Source of the DNA: Butyriboletus loyo
Lineage: Eukaryota > Basidiomycota > Agaricomycetes > Boletales > Boletaceae
Direction of reading: 5' to 3'
Assembly (NCBI GenBank): GCA_038093515.1
Contig: JBBPSI010000052.1
Span: 1-64,000 of the forward strand
DNA: 64,000 bases
Shown here: positions 1-8,400 of the stretch, piece by piece
Numbering within the stretch: position 1 is the stretch's first letter
Layout: each line of letters starts with the position of its first letter
The notes under the pieces: generated by a model
What the model was told of the DNA's origin: nothing
Seen by the model: only the letters and a program-made list of their open reading frames with translations
Databases searched by the model: none
Position numbers and translations under genes: made by a program

Positions 1-261
1 ATTCCCTAGTTTTAACCACTTGTCTATTTGCTGGCAACAGTTGAGGATTAAGTTGAAGCTCCAGTCTCATACCTGCCAGGTCTTTGTGTAGACCTGAAAC
101 TGTTGTATAGGACCGCTTGTGGCAACGGTATTCGCACTAGCATTCGACTGTGCGTTGCTTGCGCAACAGTCCGCTCCTCCCGTCTTCCGGTTTCCTCTCG
201 CCGCATCCTTTACGCCGCCGTTCTCGAAAACCCCGTCGCTACGTATGCTTTAGAGCAACGT

Positions 262-1356
262 ATGGATTTCACTGGGGACTATGTCCTTCGCACCCTCGCT
301 AGTCTTTACCGCTCCTACGCCCTCGCACGTACTGTCCACACCCGCCTTTGCCCCGACAACCAGCCGCCCGTATACGCCACCGCCCTAGAGACCTCCTTGA
401 TGGAGGCTAGGGGGTACACCCTGGACATCCTTCACGCCGAAGGGTTCGGCTATGTCGTAGACCAGCTCCTCCCGGGCATTCTCGCCCCCGTCCTTCGCCC
501 TATCCTCGTTGCTCTTGCTCCTAGGGAGAGAGAATTTTACTTTCAGTCCAACGACAGGATTGGATTTCTTCGCCCCACCGCTCGTGGCCCCAATCCCCCT
601 CCTCGTCCTGCCGCGGAAGGATCTCCTCCGCCACTACCTGTTCCTGCGCCATCCACAAGAGATTCACCTGCGACCACGTTGGTAGCAGACTCTTCCCGCG
701 AAACAACTGGCGAGTCCCTGGAGTCCTTTCGGACCGACGTCGACGAGCCCCAGGTCGCTCGTCGACACTCCCCTCTACCGCCTCGAACTGTGCGTCGCCA
801 ACCTCGCCAGACGCTTCTCCAGGTTGGATCTGTCCCGGGATCGGTCACCCTCACCGCCGCAGGAAGAAGGATTGCCAACAGGGCCTTTCGTTCCGTCACC
901 CCCCAACCGTCCACTCGACATGGCACCCCTGCCATCCAGCTCATTCCTCGTGTCACCTCCCCCACCGCCGCAGCTGGTGGCTCTAACAACTCTTCGTACG
1001 GACCCCCGCCCCCCTATCTCCCCGGTCGGGGTACTTGTGATTCCCCTATCGTCGTCGACGACCGATCTCCTGGTCCCAGCCCAGGCACTGCTCGACCTCG
1101 CCTCGTCCGCCCGCAGCTCTGCTTTGAGTGCGGGACCGTCGGTCATTTCCGCAGGGAGTGCCCCAATTACACCTGCCCCTTCTGTCACCAGATCGCCCCT
1201 GGTCATATACAGGAATTTTGTCCAGAGCGTGTATGCGGCCTCTGCGGTGCCGTTGGCCATATCGTCGCCAACTGCACGTTTCGGGACGACGTCTGGGCAG
1301 ATTTCAATGCCAATGATGCTTACGACTACGACGTCAACGAGGGGGAGTCTCAGTGA
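262..1356 (+). CDS. Zinc-knuckle (CCHC) protein of an LTR retroelement, 3'-terminal ORF
   Basis: The frame is open from before 103; the first in-frame ATG is at 262 (start MDFTGDY), giving about 364 residues. The first ~120 residues are helical in character. The middle is rich in Pro, Ser and Arg and probably disordered. The C-terminus carries zinc-knuckle motifs: CFECGTVGHFRREC (C-x2-C-x4-H-x4-C), a looser middle one (CPFC...H...C, spacing x6), and CGLCGAVGHIVANC. Such knuckles bind nucleic acid in retroelement nucleocapsids. The stop at 1356 lies 39 nt before the polypurine tract and 51 nt before the LTR, so it is the last ORF of the left-hand element. Its place after pol, instead of within gag, is the odd point. 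Similar proteins are, from memory, common in Agaricomycete genomes; the exact role is unknown. Confidence 0.7.
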   Translation: MDFTGDYVLRTLASLYRSYALARTVHTRLCPDNQPPVYATALETSLMEARGYTLDILHAEGFGYVVDQLLPGILAPVLRPILVALAPREREFYFQSNDRIGFLRPTARGPNPPPRPAAEGSPPPLPVPAPSTRDSPATTLVADSSRETTGESLESFRTDVDEPQVARRHSPLPPRTVRRQPRQTLLQVGSVPGSVTLTAAGRRIANRAFRSVTPQPSTRHGTPAIQLIPRVTSPTAAAGGSNNSSYGPPPPYLPGRGTCDSPIVVDDRSPGPSPGTARPRLVRPQLCFECGTVGHFRRECPNYTCPFCHQIAPGHIQEFCPERVCGLCGAVGHIVANCTFRDDVWADFNANDAYDYDVNEGESQ

Positions 1357-1394
1357 AGGGAGCATTCAAGTTGTGGAGTCGGAGTCTCCACCAT

Positions 1395-1404
1395 GGGAAG
1401 GGGG
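1395..1404 (+). other. Polypurine tract
   Basis: GGGAAGGGGG lies 3 nt upstream of the first LTR base. In LTR retrotransposons this is the RNase H-resistant primer for plus-strand DNA. Its position marks the following LTR as the 3' LTR of the element to the left. Confidence 0.75.
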
Positions 1405-1407
1405 TAA

Positions 1408-1833
1408 TGTTACGGTAGTGGTCTACTTTTTCTCTCCATTACCGTTGGGACTACTACATTCACCTAGCCTTTTGCTAGTTCCACTTGAATGGTAACAACC
1501 GTTCTTACTTAGTCATCACTTCTCGCGCACGGACGCGCTTTCCTTCATACTCCGGAATCTTCTGGAACATTCCTTCCGTATTAGTAGTTTCCTTCTCGCG
1601 TCTCGATTAGGAACATGGTCTGTGCGCAGACCTCAGTAGTATAAAGGCTCGGCCTTTACACCATGTACATTATCTAGTTCTACGCAGTCACCTGCTAGCA
1701 ATTAGTTTCACTCCAGACTCTTAGTGTGCGCACTAAGACATAGTCTGAGACTCAGCTCAGAATCGTCTCCCGAGTCTCGAGGCCACTCCAGAGTGCCTCC
1801 TCGCTGTTCTAGTTGTTAGCGCCCAGCGTAACA
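1408..1833 (+). repeat. Long terminal repeat, 426 bp
   Basis: It begins TGTTACG and ends CGTAACA, a perfect 7-nt inverted repeat of the canonical TG...CA type. It is flanked by a polypurine tract on the left and a primer-site candidate on the right. Inside are a TATA box (1640-1646) and a predicted transcription start about 32 nt downstream. Only one copy is visible in the window, so LTR identity and age cannot be estimated. Confidence 0.85.
1640..1646 (+). promoter_or_regulatory. LTR promoter TATA box
   Basis: TATAAAG within the LTR. A start 32 nt downstream (position 1672) is typical for a TATA-driven promoter and would define the U3/R border. That predicted RNA 5' end is the sequence complementary to the primer site at 1836-1845. 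Confidence 0.6.
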
Positions 1834-1835
1834 AA

Positions 1836-1845
1836 AGAACTAGAT
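1836..1845 (+). other. Primer-binding site candidate of the self-priming (Tf1/sushi) type
   Basis: AGAACTAGAT, two nucleotides after the LTR end, is the exact reverse complement of ATCTAGTTCT at 1672-1681 inside the LTR. In Tf1/sushi-type elements the 5' end of the RNA folds back on such a site and primes reverse transcription instead of a tRNA. The tRNA-type TGG start expected of ordinary primer sites is absent here. The complementarity is seen directly; the mechanism is inferred. Confidence 0.6.
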
Positions 1846-1890
1846 CTTCACCTTGCTTCTGCTCTTCAGCAGTAAAGCTGCCCTCCCCTC

Positions 1891-2412
1891 TTGCCCAACA
1901 TTTCCATCCAACGTCCCAGACACATCAGTCGTTCTTTCCGCGTTCCCTCCCCCGAACCGGAACCCATCGTCGTCGACAACCCATCGCCACCACACTCTCC
2001 CGCCCTGCCAGACCCTCAACCCCAGTTTTCCCCTTTGCCCCAATCAGACCCCGAATCCTCTTATCAACCCGAGGACCAGGGTCTAGGGCAGGAAGACGAA
2101 CCAGCACCCAGCGATGACGGTTATCACAGTGATTGGCTCGACAGAACCCCCCACGTCTCACCCCACGTTTCCTGCTCTCCCTCTCCCCCGTACTATCCTC
2201 CCGCAGATCCATCTGACGATGAAGACAATGACAACAATATGTCTGACAAAAAGAATATCGTTCCAAAAGACTTCTCCGGTCTTAACGAAGATGCCTTGCG
2301 ATGGCTCCTTGCCATGCGCACCTATTTTGCCGCCAATCAAACGGTGTTCCCCGACGATGAGTCCAAAATCAATGCCCTTCTCATGGAATGTGAGGTTCTC
2401 TCACCATCATGA
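1891..2412 (+). pseudogene. Gag N-terminal fragment of an LTR retrotransposon
   Basis: A Pro/Ser-rich acidic leader is followed by the start of a Gag-like domain (KDFSGLNEDALRWLLAMRTY, then a stretch resembling the matrix/capsid start of fungal gypsy elements). No ATG opens the frame before the methionine of MSDKKN near 2239. The frame ends at 2412, far short of a full Gag, and no capsid, protease or polymerase follows. The end coincides with the first copy of a 16-bp direct repeat, so the element was cut or rearranged there. Confidence 0.65.
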
Positions 2413-2518
2413 CATTCACTGAGGTACATTATTCTGCTCTCTTGCACCTGTCTTGTAGCTCATTCTGTAACCTAGTTCACTTTGTGCTAGGTAATACAAT
2501 GTGTTCTCTCACCATCAT
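2395..2518 (+). repeat. 16-bp direct repeat flanking 92 bp
   Basis: GTTCTCTCACCATCAT occurs at 2395-2410 and again at 2503-2518. The 92 bp between them contains no clear coding sequence. The first copy lies at the point where the Gag frame collapses. It may mark an insertion, a slippage duplication or a recombination scar. Confidence 0.7.
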
Positions 2519-3009
2519 ATGCCATGACAACTGGATGGTGGAGGAATCCTCATCAACGTCTACACTCTGCAGGCTTTTTCTCGCTGCGAAGCGCACTATT
2601 CTTATTCTTCGGTAAACAGAGACACTTTGCAAACTGATCGAATATCAGCTCTAGAAAGTTGTCTCAGAAACTGCACGGAAGAATACGCAAGCGCGGAAAT
2701 GTCCACCGGTTCAAAGCCAGCAGCACACATGGAGGAAACCTCATAATCGCCAGGATAGCCTAAGAGATAAATTCATCCGCTCCAACTCCAAGTGACGAGA
2801 ACACGTCCTACATCCCGGAGGACTAGAGAGATAATGACATTCTTCCTAGTTCATCGACAATCGGACTGAACGACTGAAGCATCGTCAGCGGGACAAACCA
2901 CAACTGCTCCATAATATTTCGTGATTAGGAAATGCGATCCAGGAGAAAGGTTGATATGAAGCGTGCAAGGCCACCACAGCATCTTCAATGTAAGCTGGAT
3001 CCCGAAATT
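2519..3009. other. No recognisable gene
   Basis: Both strands were read; only short frames with no family resemblance are seen. It lies between retrotransposon debris and an unrecognised coding-like fragment and is probably intergenic. Confidence 0.5.
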
Positions 3010-3486
3010 CTAGGAGAAGGACATGAGCATGAACGACACCAAGGACAAGTCAGCACAAACCTCTCCTTTCGGTGAGAGAGTACACATCAAAGCGAGGACA
3101 TAACAAGCGGTGAAAATGAAAATGTTCTGCCCGAGGACGCCCCTACGTTGTCGCACCGGTGCTTGAGGGTGGTCCGTCGTAAATGGTTCGAAGTTTGAAT
3201 GGCGTTGGTCCTGGGTCGGGCATCGAAACCTACCAACGATCCTGATGGAATGGGATTTCTTCGTCGCCCATGCCCAGTTCAATTTCTGTAGTCGAGACCG
3301 CCATCCTTTCAGGGTCGTGTCTCGAATCCAATTGCGCCAAGTAGTGCCAATCCAGCCCGCCTTTGCACATTGCAAGAATAGCATAGGCGGTGTGGCAGTA
3401 GAAAGGGGTTTGAACGTTTTGAACGTCGACTGTGGCAGAGCTCGTAGCATCTGGTAAACGTTACTCACGTTCTTGTGACCAACCAA
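3010..3486 (-). other. Unrecognised coding-like fragment, minus strand
   Basis: An open frame of 158 codons exists, but a neighbouring frame around 3250-3390 reads more like protein (CKGGLDWHYLAQLDSRHDPE, followed by an acidic stretch). It ends in a stop or a GT donor near 3240, and another coding-like piece (EFRDPAYIEDAVVALHASYQ) appears near 2980-3020. This suggests a real or decayed multi-exon gene on the minus strand between about 2900 and 3490. I could not assign a family or a start codon. Confidence 0.25.
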
Positions 3487-3546
3487 CCAAACCCTCTCGA
3501 CAACCGCCCAGAACGCTCAAGACCGAGTCCTACTTCTATTGTGATC

Positions 3547-4331
3547 ATGGCAGACTTCATTCAAGGACTGGATCCCGGAAAACTCGTATTGGGAGGCGCT
3601 GTATGACCCCATTCTTTCTGCTTTTCACGAGTCCTCACGAACTCGAACGTCACCCGTCAGGTGTTATCCTTTATCATGAGTCCATTCTCTGCTCCGGCGT
3701 ACAATTTACCCATTTTCCTCTTCGGGGCTCTTGTGCATGAGAGCAGCGACGCGGTACAGTCGCTCAAGCTGGTAGGCTGCGCATTCCCCTTCACAACCGC
3801 CGTTTTGCACTGAACGCAATCGATCGACGCACAGTTCTCTGGCATCTTGTCTGCATCGATTCTCTTCGATATCATCTGGATGTTCAACAACGAGCATAGC
3901 GGCTTCATCAAACTCCTCCTCATCCTCCTGTGGTTACTCAAGGCGCGTCGAGTTTCATGCCCCCAGCCGACCAACAACACGCTGACGATGAGCACACTCT
4001 TTATATATAGTTCCCCACTGTCATGACGTTCATGGCAGCTCTTCGTCAGAGAGGGTCTCAATTCATGGGTCTCGGCGCTGATATCAGTGGTCCGACGGGT
4101 GAGTTTCCTTACTTCCTCCCCGACGCATACCGTGACGTAACTGATTCCGCAGCAGTCTGGTCCATGCCTGGTGGCTTCACGTCGGGCGGCCGTGAAGGTT
4201 ACCAGGTCGTCGACGACGAACCACGCGGCTCTGCTCCCCGTGGACCACCCCCACCTCAAAAGACGACCATCGTCGCGCCGACTCCCCAAGTCGCTCCTGG
4301 CGTCCATCCAAGCAACTACCAAAGCGCATAA
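3547..4331 (+). CDS. AGTRAP-like small integral membrane protein
   Basis: Spliced model of five exons (3547-3600, 3661-3771, 3835-3942, 4011-4098, 4153-4331), 179 residues, total in frame. The order of hydrophobic stretches and motifs (ALVHESSDAVQSLKLFSGIL, then ILFDIIWMFNN, then a third hydrophobic run before ALRQRG) resembles the type-1 angiotensin II receptor-associated protein family, small proteins of intracellular vesicle and ER membranes. The tail after residue ~120 is hydrophilic and Gly/Pro-rich. The third intron appears to be GC-AG (donor GCGCGT); using GT instead breaks the frame or drops conserved residues. The last intron is 54 nt, in frame and without stops, so retention would only insert 18 residues. 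Function in fungi is not established. Confidence 0.65.
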
Positions 4332-4737
4332 GCCAACCCACAGTGCCACGCTTGTAGACGCCAGCGGCCCGGCGGTAACGGGGCACCATTTCCGCAGACA
4401 AATCTTCTATGGCATGGGTATCTCCATCTGTTACTGCCAGCGCCCCCATCGTTGGATGCGTCCGATCCTTGCTCCCGCCCGTCCGTAGTTTCTTTGAGAG
4501 CATTATGCGTTTTTTTTTTTTTTCGCCCCGTAGAGCTAGGGATAATAGATGTGGATGCACTCGCTCGATGTTGCAGTCGGTGCAAGACGACCATAAGTAG
4601 TAGTACTGCAGGTATGTGCGTCGTTGGACGACACGTCGATCAGCCAACTCTGGCAGCTATATGTAAACCGCCTCGTGCCTCGGCTGCCATTCAACGTTAA
4701 CCTTGTCGTCTGTGAATCGGATACGTAAGTACGCCCC
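4332..4737. other. Intergenic, convergent 3' ends, with a 14-nt T run
   Basis: No gene is seen between the AGTRAP-like stop and the end of the acyltransferase fragment. A run of 14 T at 4510-4523 (A on the minus strand) is the only notable feature. Confidence 0.5.
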
Positions 4738-5216
4738 CTACGTGTACCAGTAGCGCTTCGAGATGTCATCTGATATGTCGTCCGGGGACAAAGAAACAAG
4801 ACCGGTTCCAGACTTGGCCTCATCGACTGCCCGAGCTACAGGTACTTTGCAAAGACTGAGTTCACCAATAGCCTCGGAGGGTACAAGATGCTTACTACTA
4901 TCCATTTGGCGAGCGAAGAAACCAACAGCCTTTCGCTTCAGGCTCTTTGCAGCTGTTAAGAATGCAACTCGGCGGCGGGTTTCCCTGAATACTTCGAGGC
5001 TCAGGAGCAGAGGGTCGAGGAACTGTGGGGATGGTCCGTGTGCGCAACTATGGGGGTCATGCGGAGACGTACCTGGTTATGATGAGGGGCGCCGACAAAG
5101 ATGACTGGGCCATCACGAGGGATATTGAAAGCACCGCGTGGGCGTATCTCTCTGAAGAATATCTGGATGATTATCCTCCAGAACATCAGAGCGGCTTCAT
5201 ATGTGACTGTCGGCAT
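4738..5216 (-). pseudogene. Truncated glycerol-3-phosphate/DHAP acyltransferase (SCT1/GPT2 type)
   Basis: Spliced exons 5073-5216, 4896-5022 and 4738-4844 give 125 codons before an in-frame stop. The product starts MPTVTYEAALMF and contains the family's first block: FFREIRPRGAFNIPRDGPV, then APHHNQFLDP with the HX4D catalytic motif (His47, Asp52). A conserved second stretch follows, VAFLTAAKSLKRKAVGFF and IPVARAVDEAKSGTG. Family members such as yeast Sct1 and Gpt2 are over 700 residues and carry further blocks including FPEG. None of that is found downstream, where the AGTRAP-like gene lies on the other strand. Similarity ends after SLSPDD. Splice sites are intact, so the break is likely recent or this is a partial duplication. 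It cannot make a complete acyltransferase. Confidence 0.75.
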
Positions 5217-5468
5217 GTTGAAGACGGTGCGTCGTGCAAAGAATTATGGTCATGAAGAGAAGGTGGTGGTCACTCGGGACGTCCGGTCGGGGATCGTCGG
5301 TGAGCGTCGGGTGTCAACACGGCCAAACTCAACAGCAGGTGGGATCCACGCCGAGTTGGCTATCATTATTCCATACTACGATATTCTGCTTGCATGTGTA
5401 TACTGTACATATGTCAGGCAACGGAAGTGAGGGCGAGATGAAGGTGTAAGATGTAATGGGGGAAACAA

Positions 5469-8400
5469 TCATTCAACAGATGCACGCGGTTTGCTTGCAC
5501 TAGCGGATGAACCATTGCTTGCTCGCTTGTACTGGAATATGTCATGCAATTTGTGGAGCCTGTCTTCTACCGGGGGATCGGATGCGTGCAAGGGGGATCG
5601 CGGACCACTCCCAGATTCCCGGGCCACAGGTGAGCCTGGGTGTGGCTCGTTCCCATTAGCTTCGAGTTCTGCCACCAGCCCATGAGCACATTTCTTAGGG
5701 TGCACGGAACGCAACGTACTGGATAGGGTGCTTGCAACGGCCACCGTTCTCTCTAAATCCTCCGCAGCCCGACTGGCCAATGCACGGTTGATGTACTTCC
5801 GGAACGCCGGTCCGGTGGCTTCGAGAAGCTTCTCTACCTTTGGTCGTTTGTGCGGATAGTTCTTCAAGAAATGGTGCAGTTCTGTAATGCCCTCCTTGTG
5901 CATCGCGCCAGTCGTTTCACTAGAGATGTGATTGATGATGGTGATAAGCTGCGCCTCTGGGTCCGGTTCTTCTACAGGAGGTGAAAAGCCATTGTGTGAG
6001 GATACGCTGGGACTTGTCCGGTGGCTGGGTGAGGAGCGGCGGTGGTTAGCGGAAGCCGATCCCGTCGGAGAAATCGGTCGACTGGAAGCAGCTGAATATG
6101 GCCGACTGATAGGATCCGGTGGACTCCCACTTGCCCTTGTTGGGGGCTCTGTGAGTTTCGAAACCGAGTTAAGGATGCGGTACACGTAGGGGTACACGAT
6201 GGTGGCGGACGGATCATCAAATGAAGCCGAAAGGATGTCGTAGGATTCATCTCCGTAGTGAGCTGCGTGCTGAATTAGAAAACAACAACAGCACAAAAAC
6301 ATTGGACATCACACGTACCAACCACATGCTGGATGATTACCTTGATCGTCCTCAACGGCATGTCTCCACAGGGTACCTTATTGGTCGCTCTCGCTCGCCA
6401 TTCGTTGGGAGGAACAGATTGCAGGAAATGTTCCACCGCAGGAAGGAGCTCCACCGGATCTAACTTGTGCTCCTTGAGATCCTGAGGGATATTCCGCGCA
6501 AGCTTCCACACGCATTTCAGAACGAGTTCAGCAACCCGCGATTCTTTCGACTCGGGTGGCGTGCCGGTGCTAGGGAACGGCTTGACGATTTGCAGGAGGA
6601 GGGAAAACAAAGAACTTCGAGGGTTTTCAGCACATATTGGCCACTGAACGTGAGAACAAACTAACCGAAATATTGACATTCTTCGGGCTGTCGCAAATAG
6701 GCGCAAAATAATCATGTTTATAAACCGTGACAAATCCTTGACCTTGGTAACATTACTTTCGTCTGTCTCTAGAAGACGGAGCGTGAGTTCTTCGAGTAGG
6801 GGCGTAAGGATTTCGACGGTCAACGACTCCGCCAGGAATGTATGGTCGCAGAAGGTATTAAGAGTTTGTATGAGGTGCTTGGCGAGGCGGAAATTTTCGT
6901 CAAGCAACAATTCTTCCGGTCTCTCAAATACGTGGGTCATTTGTAGTGTGATCGTCTCGATCAGGCCTTCTGTATGCTCTGCGAGATCCCTGTATTCTCG
7001 TGAAGCATGTCCGTCCTCAGGTTTCGTCATAAGGATCTTTTGTACCATCTTGAGTGCGTCAACACTGCGTGACGGGTCACTACTGAGGATACTCGATATT
7101 GTTATCGTGACATCGTTGGCGGCATTGGCAGGGGCATCGTCATAAGAAGGAGCGGAATCCACCAAAGTGTCGATGGTATCACTAGATGGAAGGGGAGGAG
7201 TATCTGTTGTCCGGGACCCATTCGTTCGGGCCACATATGGCAGTTCGGATGGTTCCTCGGTTGATCGGATCGCAGCATTGCTAGATAATGCGGGAACAAA
7301 AGGGCGGGTTACAGACCGGGGCTGTGCCAGGCGAGAGGGGAGCATGCTTTTAGGACGCAAGCCAGATGCCGATGTAACTGATGGAATTCCAGAAGTGCCT
7401 GTTGCAGACGGTGCAGTCACACCAGAAGGACTGGGTAGCTTGGAGACTCCACGAGGTGGAGAAGTCGATTGACCGGTGGTTTGCAATGGCGTGGGGGAAA
7501 CGGATCGTAACAACCGACCCGGAGAACCAGGTCGTGCGATGCGAGTTACCGTGAAGGCAGCGGGACTTGTAGGGCGTGGTATACCACCCACCTTCCCAAC
7601 AGACGGTGATTCTGGTCGTGAACCGGCGTTTGCCAGTCGAGCAACCTGCAAGGGAGGTGCGGGTGTTTGGTGTTCTGGCTTGGCAGGACTACTTACGCCT
7701 GCAAGACGCCGAAGTCGTTCTTCGAGTTGGGTCTTATCTTTGGGAGAAAGAAGTCCAACCAATGTCCATACCTTCTCTCCAACGAGCACATATGCCTCAC
7801 TGTGGATGACGCGTTGACTGATATTCCATCCCAGACCAATGGCTGACATACCTGAGGACGGACAACGCTGACTTGCGGACAGCGGAATCTTTGTCAGCAA
7901 TCATCGATCCGACGACAGGGAACGCTTTGGTGGGCTGATTACACGCGCCCATCCCGTTACGTTTCAGTAAATTCGCCAGTTCGTCCAATGCGCCTTGCCT
8001 AGTTTTTGCCACCTTCGCTTTTAGACCATGTTCTAGCAACAGGTCGAAAACACGACTGTATGCATAGACTTTCGGCAAGGATTGTATGATGTTCTGGACA
8101 CGCACACGCACAGGCTCGCGCGCATCGCCAAGCTAAAGATGGGAAACTTAACAATGTTCACGCCATTGGATTCTTGATCGCTGCTTACCTTGTAGATGAA
8201 TGTCGGGACGAAGCAAAGCGCTTCCGAGTCCTCAAACTGAGCATCGATGTTGCGCAAGAAGGATACAAGTGCATCTATAACATCCAGACATTTCGAGGTC
8301 AGATTTGATTGTGGTTCGTGGGCCTTGATAGAAACGTATTTCAACGCAAGGTCGGAGCATGCCAGACCAACTGCACGCATATCGTCGACAGGAACTCCGT

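Larger units (their letters stand above)
1..2412 (+). mobile_element. Ty3/gypsy-like LTR retrotransposon remains (3' end of one copy, LTR, 5' end of another)
   Basis: The region reads in order: a zinc-knuckle ORF, a polypurine tract, one complete LTR with perfect 7-nt inverted ends, a primer-binding-type site, and a Gag-like ORF that stops abruptly. The LTR therefore acts both as the 3' LTR of the sequence on its left and as the 5' LTR of the sequence on its right. That fits a tandem or recombined pair of elements. No reverse transcriptase, RNase H or integrase is in the window; these would lie left of position 1 for the left copy and are missing from the right copy. The element is inferred to be non-autonomous here. 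Confidence 0.8.

Noticed and set aside
4510..4523. A 14-nt A run downstream of the truncated acyltransferase as a sign of a retrocopy
   Set aside because: The fragment keeps its introns, so it did not arise from spliced mRNA.
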